64,000 nt of DNA from Trichoplax adhaerens (GCF_000150275.1 NW_002060967.1:186001-250000), one strand, 5' to 3'. Shown: positions 36,101 to 55,900, numbered from the stretch's first letter. Program-made: numbers and translations. The notes: generated by a model from the sequence alone, not told the origin.

Positions 36101-39100
36101 GAGTTTTTGCTATGCCAGTGCACATTTGGCAGTCCACAGCAGCTGGATTATTATAGTAGTTAACGTTGTTATGTCAAGCGACTTGATGCTATTAATAAAT
36201 AATAGCCAATTCGACATATTGCGATGCCTATCAAAAACTTGATCCCTTGACTTTACAAATGTTTCTTGAATTTCTTGTTCAATCGTAGTTAAATATGGCC
36301 ATACTATGATAACAAGGCTAACCTATGCCGCTATAGTAGCCGTTGCTAAATCATAGTCCATCAGTATTGATTATAATATTATTCTTTATCCCTGAAATGG
36401 GTACTACTGATAGATGAGTACGAGTATATTATACTAAAATTATAGCATAAACTACTAAGTAGCAATATAGTTTCATCGTTTATATTGTATTAATTGCAAA
36501 TTAATTTAGATTAGATAGCAAAAATGATGATACTTTAATGGCTCTGTAAACAAATATAAAGTTGCTGTCCATATTAATCCATACGCATGCTCTACAATTA
36601 TATTTTCGCATTTATCGTCTTACTCGTAGAACATATCATATTGCACTGATCTGCAAGTACGCGTATTGTAGAAGACGAATTCAATATTTGAGATCTAGGA
36701 AAGTTAAGTTCTATGTCTATGAAAGATACTATCCTACTGTACAGTATAGATATGATGGGCAGCGTATATTCTTCCTAGAATGGCCTCGAATTTTCTCAAG
36801 ATATTAGTTTGTCTTGTTGATAGATCTCGTACTGTTGCATGTGCAATTGTGCATGAAGGAGGATATTAGGATAGTAAGATCGATTTATAAACAAATAAAT
36901 TAAGGAAGACTAACATCCTGTGTAAAATTAAATAATCAATTACAGTAATTTAACGACCCATAGAATCCATAAAATAATTTTTAGCCCAAGATAAATTACC
37001 TCATAGTGAGGCAAGCTTTTGAATGGATCGATCTCCATCTATTCTTAGTTGTATAAGTAACTATACTAGTTCAAATTGGATTGGGTCTCCAGTTGAAAAA
37101 GTATATTGACTTAAGGCAAATATGATGCAATCAACCGACTATCGATAATGCATTTTCCTGGCTCTTTTTCAATGTCAATATTGACTAAAACATTAATTAT
37201 TCTTGCTATTTGAATTTTTAGGTATAAAATAGTACTCTACACGTATTATATGAAATTGCTGATATCATCTTGATGATGGATTTCTTCTGGAGGCTAAGTT
37301 TTTACATCCGCTATCATTGAATAGCACTACAATAGACGGTAGTTTTATTTGCATCTACCTATTCTGAATTGTGCCCCTTTTCATCGACTGTATCCTCCAT
37401 CGACAATATGGTCTAGATCAAATCTAAATAGAATTCAAAATGGATGGTTAAGATAGCCGATCACTGGTGTAGTTGTTCTACTCTGATCTACGTACTAAAA
37501 TAGCGCTTGTAATCAAGCGCATTTATGAAATGACTGATTTTGTCATTTTGCGTAATTTAATTAATTATATGGCAGTAAATATATTTCTAGTCGATGCACC
37601 TGTACAGTATATTAAGAAGAATTTGCGCTTGGAAGCCACTGACCGTGTACACAACAGTCTCTTTAGTGTATACCTGATGTATTGGATTGACATTAACAGT
37701 AATATTGAATAAAATCTGACCTACAATATTAGAAAGACTCATCATGTCGTTATATTGTGGAAGAGGAATTGTTAATGCAGTAATACGATACATTAGCAAA
37801 GATCTCTCAGTTAACTTATAAAATAATGCTTACAACGATGTGATTGTATTGGAACTGACTGCATTGTCAGCCATAATGTGATTACTGGTGTTGTGGATAT
37901 TAGTAAGAGAGAACGAGGCAGATAAAAGAAGGAATTGATAGTATTGGCACTAATCTTTCAATTCCCTTATATAATATTGGCAATATTGCATTCCAATTGG
38001 CTGCGCTATCAGCCGTAACATTCATGTAATTAAAAACATGGAGAAAAAAACAGATGAAGAGAGTTATTTGTTGTCAATTATGACGAGCTCTGCGTGCTAG
38101 GAAAGCTGTCTAGCCATGTTTTTTATTTTCTTCTTTTGACTATGCTTTGTTCTTTAGTCATTATTGTACCAATGCTGGTTAATCATCGCTCAAAAATGTG
38201 GACTCTATTCTATCATTTCTTCTTCCTTTGATTTTAAGTTGATTGATATAAACTTACTTTTATTGTTTTACAATACAATACTGCTTGTTATTGCATTGAT
38301 TGAGAAATAGCAATAAAATAGTATTTCCTACCTATTTGTATGTTTGTATTATACGTCTGATTGAAGAAGTAGAAAGAGAGCTACTTGCTATTCTATACGT
38401 CTAATTATAGAGGTAAAAAAAAGAGATACTTATTCAGTTATACACCAACTGAGTTCTACATGATACGCCCGATTAATTTAATAAGCTAAAAAGGAAAGAT
38501 CGAATTCTCTGCCTTATTTTCATCCACTAAATCAATTGATTACAACGACCAAGTCAATGACGTATTGGTTGAAGGGATTATTAATTATGATTGTTGTTGA
38601 TTGATGATAGTGTCATCTCTGATCGCAAATTCAGCTCCAGTATACATCATCATCCACTCGTTGTATTCCGTACTACCCAATTCAAGGTGTATTTTTAATG
38701 GTGCAGTGGCCTACCTATTTTCTTTACAGTTACTGTAGTATAAATGGGTGCTGCTAACGTCAATCAATAGGAAGCCTAATTGTTCTTGTGGTATCCTCAT
38801 AGTTCTACATTGTAATACCTCGTCGTTTCTCTCAATTTCTTCAAGCATCATCATTACCTCGATTTGAAATAACTCATTGTGATCTACTCTACAGTACGTC
38901 TTCGCCTCTCTTTCGTCACTTGCATCCTTGACAGGATAGAATTGAAAAAGTAGTGGTCTCTTCTCTTTCAATCCTTTCTACAGGATCAAGAAGGGGGAAA
39001 GATGGCTCCTTTCCTCATCTCAACGTTGTATTATTTATTTATTTATTTCCATAAATGATTGTTGAATTTCTCCATGTCATTGAGTCTAACATCTCACCAG

Positions 39101-42100
39101 GAGGACATCGATTGTATCCTGCTGATCAAATTGATTGTTTAATTTTGTACTGTCGAGACTTTATGGTAGATATTGATTGATCCTATTCTAGGAGATGCCG
39201 CATCACTTAGTTACATTGACGTCATAAAAGCGATTAGCCATGGCTTGCAATAGTTTCCTGTATGTGTAGCATGAATGTCATTACTAGAAATTGAATGGGG
39301 ATAGTAAGATAATTGAAACAAAAAAAGCTAAACAGGGCTAAGTACCTATTGGTAGTCATGAAGAGCTAGTGAAGATTCTCCCTTCATTTCATCTTGGTCA
39401 AAAAGCCTAAACATTGGGCTAGTATTGTCCATCAGCAGAGCGGGTGCGGGTGCCTATCCCCATATTGTACATCCACTATGGGCTGCACAATATCGACCAT
39501 ACTAGTGGCTGCATACAAGATTGAATTGATCGAGTTGAGGTAGTGCAATCCACGATCTCCAGTACTGTAGAAAATGGAGTAATCCATGATCTAGTAGAAT
39601 ATTTATTTATTTATTTGCATAATTGAGCGTTAAAAGTAATAATACAACGTTACTACGCGATCGCCATGGGGTCAGGAATGTCCTTTGCATACAGTTGGAA
39701 TCGTCTCTACTGTGCAACGATTCGTCGTGGATATGATAGTATTATTCCATAGCGCATGCAAACTACGCGCCATTTATGGCACTCATTTGTAGTTTCCATC
39801 TCGATCAAAAGCATGCTAAATGTACCATTTCAACTTGTTGGCCAGGAAACAGATGCAGTTTGCCACCTGTGCCATGGCTGCCAACGTGAACGTGCAGTTG
39901 GGAATCCAGTGCAATAGTATCCGAGTGTTTTACAGTCGACCGGTGGAGAGGATCTCGAGTCTCTACAATACAGTACACTAGCGCAATGACTCTCTTTTCA
40001 GTAGTCTAGTAGTGGTTGATTGGTTTTTCTTTTTACCCTTGGTTCAAAGTTCAAAGTCGACTGCTGGCACGGGCTCTGTTAGTAACAGTTCCAAACGATA
40101 CCAATCAACGCGGTATAATACGACTATCTGAATGTATCTATCTTCATCCAATATCAATCAATCACGTGACCCTTGGCAAAGAATGTCGACTATTTTTCAA
40201 CAAGCCACCCAAGGGAACGCTGCGATCTGGCCCAACCGGGTTATCATTATTTACTTAGGCAAATACTTGAGCCAGGTACGATTACATAGGGAATTAATTG
40301 GATTGCAAGTCACTGCATGAGAGTAGAAGAAGTAGGAACCAATCTACTACTGTACAACATGAAGAAAGTACAACAATGGCAGCCAAACTAGAGCTTATTT
40401 TGAACTACATTAGTCAACCCATTTATCCTTCGCCTCGGTATCATTGCAGTGTAGTAGGTGTACAGTATAGACTCACACAGCAGAGTTAAAGCGCATTTTG
40501 CGGCCCCGCCTCTGATTGTCATTGTACAGGACTAGTAGGAAAGTTGCACGGTAGTCCATCCAGAAGTAAAGCGGCGGGTTGTAGAACGAGTAATCATTAT
40601 TACTGTACACTACTGTATGTCAAATGGCGGTGTACTCTTTCACAAAGCACTGAACAAGCAATTGACATTGGTGAATAGTCCATTTCTACCGCAAGTGTCG
40701 GTGGAAATAGCCATTAAATCTATGCACAGTGTACGATTTAAATTGACGCCGCCATACATCAACAAAAGTCTTGCAATCCATTTCATTCCGTTTCATCATT
40801 ACGGAAGGACGCTTTGTTATTGTCGGCTCCCTTCGACTCTAAAGTCTTGATTCACTCTTTCTCCACAGTACTATATTGGACAAGACTAGCCCAAGGCAAT
40901 GGAGACCATGAAGCATTTCCATAACAACTTGGAACATTGACTGAGCTTGACCTAACGAACGGTCAACTGGTAGTAATACTAAACACTACACACACACACA
41001 GTCAACAGTAGAGGTCCTTTTACACTGTACTGTACGTAATAAAAGGGACGAGGCGCTTCCAGCCAGCCTTAGTAACCGAAGAATTTTGAATGACTTTTTC
41101 AAGTTTCAGTCTACGGCATCACGTACTGTACTCCTGTACAGTGTACAGTATGCTGAAAGTACTGTAGCCACAGTACTTTGCATTCTGGCATCACCGACGA
41201 AGAGACCGTTTGCGAAGATTGACCTGCGATTACAGTATGCGCAGTATAAGTACAGTCGGCGGCAGTTTCACCCTATCATTTACCACTGCAAACTTTTACA
41301 ACTCACATGGGCATAGAAGAGATTCACTGATTGACTCCATTACCACCCTCAACAACGATTCAAAACTGCTATAAAATGGAGAAGAAAGTCTATTTTCAAC
41401 CAGCACAACCTGTCTCTCTAGCGGACAACGTAACACGCAATTTACATTAGGTAAGATTAGTAATAACTGAATAAGAACCATTTTTATTTCAATCCACGTT
41501 CATGATATTAGTGGGCTGTGACAATACTGTAAGATTACTGACGAAATCTCAAGTCATCCTATTTCGTAAAACGTTGATGCGATGCTGTCTAAATAAGTAA
41601 ATATGATTAATTTGGGAGAAAAGAAAGAATAATGGTATTGAGACGATGATGTACTCAAGGTTGAGTTTATCCGTACTCAATTTGCCCAATATATTTTCTA
41701 TTTCCCCAAAAATGATGAACGAACGATGATGACTTTTCCATAATTCCCCTGTCGGTTTGACCTCTTCAATACATTGTATATTGTCCATGTTTGGGTGCAT
41801 TCCCAATGCATACTGTCCACTGTAGTGGAGCCGAGTGCCTAGTAGACATGCAGTATAATGTACTTTTGAATAATTAATGAGTTGTCGCTTTCCCACTGTG
41901 TACAATACTACGGCTACTGTGTATCCCGCTGCCGGTACAGTACAGGATTTACTCATTGTTTCACTGTTACAGTACTGTGTGGTGTTTGTACTGTACACTG
42001 TACACTGTACACTTCAGCCTAATGCACATGGATTCCATTTTGAGAAAGCGCGCTGCTGCGTGAGTCTACTGTACGCATGGACCGCCTCTTTTCCCGGTGC

Positions 42101-42480
42101 TTTTTGCAGGCCGTATTGTACCGTACCGTACCAAGCTCCAGTGCATAGAAAGATTTCCCTGTAGTACTACCGTGGTTAGTACTGTGTACGAGTGCGTTCT
42201 TATGGCTCCGATCAAGTTGTTGTTGCTATATTAAGCATATTACTAACCAACAACTTGGTCCCAGTCAATACCAATATACTGTAATGTCTATTTTTATAGT
42301 TACGGCAATGTTTCTACTGGAAATTTCAAAACAGTGCTAGACTGTTCTACAAGTTTACCCACCAACTGTATACTGTAAAGGCATAGTATCTACTACCGTA
42401 TAAGGACAATAACTTGATGTTTTTGTTTGCAAAGAGACAAAAAAAAAAGTTGATTTCGGTATTGACGTAAAAATATTGTT
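33111..42480. other. Gene desert of about 9 kb
   Basis: I find no exon chain, protein family or RNA gene on either strand. Open frames of 60-150 codons exist, but none has family signal or fitting splice sites. The right part (about 39.4-42.2 kb) is less AT-rich and contains many ACTGTAC words, which create long apparent frames such as the minus-strand one at 41549-41998. A CACACACACACA run lies at about 40990-41000. Confidence 0.45.
41100..42180. repeat. Second zone rich in ACTGTAC/GTACAGT words
   Basis: Scattered and clustered TACTGTAC, GTACAGT and TGTACACTGTACAC words, densest at about 41125-41165 and 41935-42012, with a CCGTACCGTACC variant at 42120-42131. It has the same word family as the 3.3-3.6 kb tract but is less continuous. 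Confidence 0.6.
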
Positions 42481-42502
42481 TTGATTTCTTTCCTTTACTT
42501 AT

Positions 42503-42626
42503 ATGAACGGAACTTGATCCTATCCTGTCAACATGTTGCTATGCCCTACGATAACAGCACTATTTAATACAACAGCAAATCCGAAAAGATTTAGTATCCT
42601 AAATGTTCAATTCCTGCCCTGATTGA
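42503..42626 (+). promoter_or_regulatory. Upstream ORFs in the putative 5' leader of the PPP1R15 gene
   Basis: Four short ATG-initiated frames lie 240-370 nt before the main start: 42503-42517, 42533-42622, 42541-42567 and 42603-42626. In vertebrate PPP1R15 genes, upstream ORFs restrict translation and allow expression when eIF2-alpha is phosphorylated. The transcription start is unknown here, so whether these ATGs are in the mRNA is inference. Confidence 0.35.
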
Positions 42627-42869
42627 AAAAGTATTCAAGTAAATTGAAACAAGAAGAAAAAGTCAAAAAAATTACAACCGTTAATCACGCGCAAATTAAT
42701 CTCTTCTAGACGTACAAGCAAGATACTATCAAAGTGGAAGAAAAATCTTGCATTATTAACCTACCGCTGTAAAGGTAAATAAATACTGTCAATTTGATTC
42801 AGTCAAGATCCTGTTGAAGCCGTCTTGTAACTTGACTTCAATCAACAACTTAGCAAAGAGATTCCTGTC

Positions 42870-44453
42870 ATGGGATTAGGAGATCTAAGACACGACGATT
42901 GTTCTGAATACGATCCCCTGATGTCGCACTGTTATAAAAGCAACGGTACCGAATTATGTCGATGTGATAGCCTCGGTTACCACCATCAGCTTTGTCATAA
43001 TCACGATTACAATGGCATTGGGCCTCCTCACCAACGCAATAGTGGCTCCATTAGCCCAAGTAGCATTGTAGATGGCAACAGCGATGACTCCGATGATTGT
43101 AATATTAATTCTCATCAATTTACGTATCGCTGTATACATTGCCCGCATCGATTATGCAACGATTCACCTAAAAATGGATCTACAGTAAACAATAACTTAT
43201 TACAACTTGAAAATGAGATTTTGCACTGTAATTTTAATGCACCAGAAATGTTATATCCAGATAACAAGCATACTAACTCCAATATAAATTACTTGAGAGA
43301 CGATAACCCTAGCAATGGTGACAAGAAATTCCAAAAGTACCAATCTACTCAAACAACGAATGAGATGGATACACTATTACTAGACGACTATGTAGAAATT
43401 ATAATTGACCAAAATAACTTTAGCCATCATGATAATGACCATCAAGAAGATACACCTTTAACAAATTTCAACTATGGCAACGATAGGAAACATGATCACC
43501 AAAATACAAGTGTAGAAATTGAAAAGTGCCAATCAACCCAAGAAAACGAGGAATTGATAGCACTGTTGCCAAACTGCAGCGTGAAAATCATCACCGATCA
43601 GGATAGCATTAATGGCAGTGACTATAGTGAAAGCGACAATGATGATGATGATGATGATGAAGATGTATCAAGTGACTACTACGACAGTAGTAGTTGTAGT
43701 GATGATGAAGAAGAAAATGAAGATGAGGAGGAGAAGGATGATGATGATGACGACGACGACGACGACGATGAAGACTTGTATCCTTGCTATGGAAGATTAT
43801 GGAGTAATTCAACTGATAGAGCGACAAACAGTGACGAAGAATTGCGTAGTTGGAGTGATGTAAGTGATGATGATGATGATGACGACGATAACCAGTCTCC
43901 AGAAGCTTTAATTAATCACGAAGAGCAACAAGAAATATGGGAATCGTTCGCAACCAGCAGTTTGTCTAACCGTCTAACGTGTTGTACAAAATCTTTAAAT
44001 AATGGTATTATCTCAGTAGGTGAAAGGTCAAAAAAAGAAAACCATCAAGATTATCGTAATAAAAATGATAGTCAGCCTGACAGTGTGAATAAGGCAACAG
44101 GCTCTAGTCGTAACGTTATTGGCTTAGATAGCAGATGTAAGTTAAAGTATGAAGAAAAGATGAAATTACGTGAAAAAGACAATCATAATTGGAGTGATGA
44201 CGATGATAGTAGTAGCCCTTCTAGACCAACTCGTGTACATTTCAAACCTGGTAAACAGTTAGAGGAGGTTCATTTGATGGTTACTTGGAATTTTGCTTAC
44301 AGAGCTGCAAGAAAGGCTACTTGGTGTCAGTATCGCATCGATCATATTCGATTCTTGAATAGAATTAAAAAAGTGGAAGAAGCGATACGATACGTTTTCC
44401 AACCACAACATCGTGAAAAAATGCTTCAGTACATTACATTATCAGCGCAATAG
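42870..44453 (+). CDS. PPP1R15: PPP1R15-type eIF2-alpha phosphatase regulatory subunit
   Basis: A single-exon protein of 527 residues predicted to bring protein phosphatase 1 to phosphorylated eIF2-alpha and so end the integrated stress response. The recognisable part is the C-terminus: a PP1-binding RVxF motif, RVHF at residues 455-458, then a conserved segment with Trp in ATWCQY, the RF pair and RI (IRFLNRIKKVEEAI), and HREKM near the end. The order and spacing match GADD34 and especially CReP. The N-terminal part is unlike vertebrate members: Cys/His-rich segments at about residues 11-50 and 88-101, two copies of a QSTQ...NE...LL...II.DQ unit near residues 157 and 220, and long Asp/Glu runs at about residues 255-345. 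An in-frame TAA lies 45 nt upstream of the ATG, supporting this start. No membrane segment is seen. Confidence 0.85.
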   Translation: MGLGDLRHDDCSEYDPLMSHCYKSNGTELCRCDSLGYHHQLCHNHDYNGIGPPHQRNSGSISPSSIVDGNSDDSDDCNINSHQFTYRCIHCPHRLCNDSPKNGSTVNNNLLQLENEILHCNFNAPEMLYPDNKHTNSNINYLRDDNPSNGDKKFQKYQSTQTTNEMDTLLLDDYVEIIIDQNNFSHHDNDHQEDTPLTNFNYGNDRKHDHQNTSVEIEKCQSTQENEELIALLPNCSVKIITDQDSINGSDYSESDNDDDDDDEDVSSDYYDSSSCSDDEEENEDEEEKDDDDDDDDDDDEDLYPCYGRLWSNSTDRATNSDEELRSWSDVSDDDDDDDDNQSPEALINHEEQQEIWESFATSSLSNRLTCCTKSLNNGIISVGERSKKENHQDYRNKNDSQPDSVNKATGSSRNVIGLDSRCKLKYEEKMKLREKDNHNWSDDDDSSSPSRPTRVHFKPGKQLEEVHLMVTWNFAYRAARKATWCQYRIDHIRFLNRIKKVEEAIRYVFQPQHREKMLQYITLSAQ

Positions 44454-46645
44454 ATCATATTGGATATCTAGTCATTACGATGATAATAGGTAATATTTAT
44501 AGGTAGTAAAATAAGAGGCATGATATTGTACCACTATCTATCCTGAAAATTTTTTACTCCTATATTGTACATGATGGTATCTACTACTATCCATTCATAT
44601 TTCCTTGTGAAAACTATAATGAACTGAGAGTCATTTTTAAAACTTTCTGTCGATATGAACATTTCTATCTAAAATACAAAACAATTTATCATTACTAGCC
44701 TTAAAATAGAAGTAGCAATTAGTCTTAGAATGTGTGAATCTTACTCAAGATATCTCGAATAATGTACTGTATGATACGAGTTATTATCCATACAGCAGTG
44801 TACGGTACAGTAACGTACTGTCTTATTTTCTTAACTGCTTCACATGCTAAGCTATAGTATCTATTTGTATGTATATTGCTACCATTGTACAATATTATAT
44901 ATCTAAGTAAACATAATATATTCAAGAACGTAATGAATTATGGATATTGCTTAGCTTTACACTAATAGCATACGTTGATATTCCATGTATATTCTTCATT
45001 GTACACTCTTAATGTACGCCGGTACTGTATATGAATGATATACGTAATAAAAGAATTTTTTTCATTTTAAAATTGTAGTTGCAATTAATGACTTTGTGTC
45101 TTAATAGATAATGTACGTGTTTTATCAAAGCTCAATACGAAATCAGCTATTTGCAGGTGCTGTTGCGCCGATTAAATTTCTGACTTTGCATGATATGCAT
45201 CAGTAAACTAGATTGCATAACTAGATAAGATTAGATCCAGTGTGATACAGTAAATGATGTAAGATCACGTCACTCTAGCTTTTCTATTGCGTATACAATT
45301 TGATTTTTTTGCTAACGGAAAAGTGCACTAACTGTAAGTAGTCGTCACAACCTTCAGTATTTCCATAATGCAATCTTTGTACGCGTAGTCGTTGCAATTT
45401 TGACATGGCTCTATACTCTACAGCATACTCGTATAGAAGATCAGTGTGATTTCCAGAGATCAACAATAACATCCAGTTCTTTACGAATCGCATCATTTAT
45501 GGATTAGTAAAGATGAATAACGCTACAACGACAACCCAACTTAGTCATTGATATTATAAAGTAGCGCTTTTGATAAGATATCCCATCAAGTTATAATTGT
45601 GCATTTATGCAAAGGCACCTATGGATCAAGCGACACAAAATTACGAGCACATCCATAAATTGCATTGTTAAATACTTTAAGAATCTGTTAAAAAATCCTA
45701 CTTGAAGACCAATTTATGAGATGGAAATAATACCAGTAATTTAAAACTAAATTTCTGCGGTGTAAAAGTATTTGGAACGCCAAAACTGTTATTCGAATAT
45801 GCTTTCCGTGATGAATACAATGTGAAAACAGCAATATTACTAGCCTTAAATGAAATTAAATCTCGAAGGAGTACGCAGGGTAATAGTCATAATTTTACTC
45901 GGTAACTATTTCAAAACGTGTTTCTAACGTTAACAACCGATCACATTGCAGTATTGTATTCCTTACTGTATAAATAATATCTCACTCTAAATAAAGCCAA
46001 GCTGTGAATGACTCCCAACATAAAACTACCTAATCGTTCTCCAATAAGCGTTCAAGAAAGAGAGAGCACATTAGACTATTTTGAGCAATTAATCACAGAG
46101 TAATTAAATTGATATTTCTTTACGAACTATCGAGACCATAGACAATACAGAAAATTCTCCAATTAAATATTCATAATTTTAAACATTTTATAAAATTTTA
46201 AATATGTAAGGATACGATACAAATTATCAAAGTGTTTTATTTTACTTGTGTGCTTTCGCCAACTATCATTTGCATGCATGCGTAAGGGGCAAGGAATGAT
46301 ATAGCAAAGTAATAACGTTCGAATACAAATAATCATGCAACGTAATGCAATGATCTTGTTATTACAAAGTCAAAATATCTTTTAATCCTATATAAATTGC
46401 TTTCTACGGAAACGATTGCCACGTACTTTATATTTATAATACATAATTTTTGTAGGTAATGCTGTCAATATTTAAAGTGTCGATCGCTTTTAGTACCAGG
46501 GTAAACTCATGCGGCTTGTGCACATTCCACTGGTATAAATTAGCTAAAACATTATTTACAACAATATAAAATTTGTTACAATTGCGAAAATGCCATTCAG
46601 AAATTAGCTAATGACATTTTTATCACTTTGGAAGAATTTTAAAAT
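44454..46645. other. Spacer between the convergent PPP1R15 and PHF21A-like genes
   Basis: The two genes point toward each other, so this holds both 3' ends. An AATAAAAG word at about 45046 on the + strand could be a polyadenylation signal. No further coding sequence is supported; a minus-strand open frame at 45284-45496 has no recognised family or splice context. Confidence 0.45.
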
Positions 46646-52972
<6,327 letters not shown>

Positions 52973-55900
52973 TATTCATGATTGGTACTGTCATAGGATT
53001 GAGGCGGGGAGATCACTCGCTACTTACGATCACTTTCTATATCTATCAAACTCTGGTATATAACCCCGTTAGCAGGGGAATCTACTAGCATTACTATTAA
53101 TTAATGCAATTATCCCGAAGTCAAGACGATCAAGGCAGACTTGATGACTGCTTAAGCAATCCAATCATCTTTTTAAATCATTCCTACTTTAACGGTCCGG
53201 TATCCGATCAAATCAGCCATCCAAAGCCTACGGTATCGAAAATAGCCTATCGGCTCGATCATACCCAATCCCCTCACGCATGATGAATACGTGAGTAGAA
53301 AAGCGGTATAGTACGGCACTATCAGGATAGCATTCTTAGCGGAGGTCGTATGATCGAAGCGCTAATAAAGTACAGTATTGGATAATTTCAATGCAAAATG
53401 AGCATGATAGTACTTTCATCGATTGATGGCGTACTTTCTCAACCACGATAACGTCGAAATGGAGCCAATGCAATCAAAATTAAGCCTTGATACGAATGGA
53501 GAGTAGTCATTTATGCAGATACGATTACCTAGAAATCGTCCCCATTCGTCATCCATCGACTGGACGATGTTATGGTAATTTATTGAATTGGGCATTATTA
53601 TGCTTATCATAAATAGAAAATGGAAGCATTTCTATTTCATTCCTATTCCATTATACTAGTTCTATTTAAGGAGGAAAAAATAGCCCATGGAAAAAAAATC
53701 AAAGACAATTCTCTTGCAAAGTTAACAAACTGCAATTGCAATTTTGGGGCCCTTTTCTTACAATGAACAAGTCATGTCTGGAAATGTTGAAACTTACTTT
53801 ATGCTTTTGTATTAGGTGACGGAGTTGTGATTGAATGGCATCAACATTCATTGCGACGATATAGTTTTACTTCCCTTCTCGGCCAATAACTCGATGAGCT
53901 AGTAAGCATACAATCAAGCCTACTTTGAAGGAAATATTGAAGTAGGATTGTGTAGTAAAAATCGATCTAGCACAGTATCCAATATTGGATCCAAATTATT
54001 CCTCAATGGCCATGCCCGTTTTAGCCTGTGGTCATACTGAAATTGAAGTGTTTCCCTTGCCGACTCTGCTTTATGTACACGGCCGAGTGTCCAGTAGGGT
54101 GAACTGTAGTCTAGTCGACACTGGGATTGTAATACTAATCAAGTATCGGTGACCCTGTGACGTGCTTTGCGTCACCCCAACTCGCTTCACTGCGTGGTCG
54201 TCCACTTCTCCACGACTCGAGGACACAGTACGTTGAACCGCCTTACCGTACTATGTACTCTACGCCAGCCAATCGGGCTAAGATGGCGACATGGACTGGC
54301 GGGTAGTCGTGGCCGGTAAAAAGTCACAGATAGCCAAAGGGATGCCAATCAAAGAAGGCATTTCGTTCTCAGTGACGATTGTTTGGCTATCTAGGCGTAA
54401 TCTACTTGTAGTTGTATTGCTAGAGTACGGATAGAAGCTACTCAATCAAATGATTTGAAATGATATGCGATACATCATGCACATTTTGTCTATTTCTACC
54501 TGCATGCGGGAAAACGTCTACAGTATTCAAACGCACAAGCTATTTGTTGAAGCAGACTCCGTATTGCATCATAAGATATGTATTAATTACTTCCAGTAAT
54601 AAGGAAATAGTCATAATTTGACTACGTTATGGTAGATCTGTTCTTGATCGATAGTAATCAATTAAAAAAGGATTGAGTTTTCTTGGTGACCATATCCGAT
54701 TACAAATGGAACCCCCCAAAAATACGTTATACGAGCAGTAAATGGATATACGTATTACTGTATATGAGTATATAGAGACTGTAGTTTGTATGTTAAATTG
54801 TATGGCCATTCTGAGTTTACTCGTATATGGACATAATTATGTACGGTATAAATATACTTATATTATGTACTGTATATGTTATATCCATATATATGAATTA
54901 GATAATATATCGATCGTTTTTCATATGTTACATTTTTTATCATTATATTATCAATGATTCTAATTGCTAATGCTATTGTTATGATCGTGTTGACTGAATC
55001 TGTGACTGGCTGACTATACGGCAGTCGTAGAGATTTCCCAGCAGAAACGGGCGCTTACTTATTCAGCAAAATTTTTCCAATAAAAAGATTTTTTCTTCGA
55101 TAGAAGTATGTACGTATATACAGCATGTGCTGTATATTGTATTATTAATACCATAACATACAGTACGTATGTACGACTATATACTGTATTTATTCAGCGT
55201 GCGTACAGTATATGTACAGTAAATAAATATGATATACATTTCATTATACAAATATACGATACATCTATCCTATCATACACGGTAAAATAAAAATATTTTC
55301 CCCCATATGACGAATACTTCTTTACTACGCATAAATCATGACAGAACACTGTATAGCATTGTACAATAGATGGCACTCATATGCCCGTGGCTATTTTTTT
55401 TTCTTCTTTTTGCCTTGTATGTCTTTTTTATACTTTACTTACTTTTATACTTTACTATTCTATAGTAGTGCACATACGCATATACTGTATATACCATGAC
55501 AACACAGTATAACTGTTTCAACGTCTCAACCTAAACTTATCAAGTAGAATATAAATCAACCATTCCAATTTGTGTAAATCCCTTTGAAGATGGGCATTGA
55601 AAATTAATATGGTACATGACGCTAGAACACTGTTGTCACGTGCCTCAGCTTTGGAATGCTCCGTGTTATTAGCATGTTATTAGAAATCTGGACCTTGACA
55701 TACGTAGACTCGTATAGTGCTGCATTGCTGCATACAGTACTATACTAGATATCTCTATTTTCAAGCGAAAATTGATGGAGAAAAATTAATGTTACACTTT
55801 ATACGACTGCATTATTTAGTTACTTTACTTTTTTCCTTTTGTTTTAAATACATTTAACCTTGAAGAGCACTTGATTAATTAAAGAGTAACAGTATAGAAC

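Noticed and set aside
38711-38971. 86-codon minus-strand frame with a protein-like acidic segment
   Set aside because: The composition is suggestive, but no homologue, neighbouring exons or convincing splice sites were found.
41549-41998. 149-codon minus-strand open frame
   Set aside because: About a third of it lies in the ACTGTAC-rich palindromic zone, which opens frames on both strands. There is no family signal and no splice context.
43609-43863. Met-rich + strand and His-rich - strand frames inside the PPP1R15 gene
   Set aside because: They are out-of-frame readings of the GAT/GAC codon runs that encode the acidic stretch.
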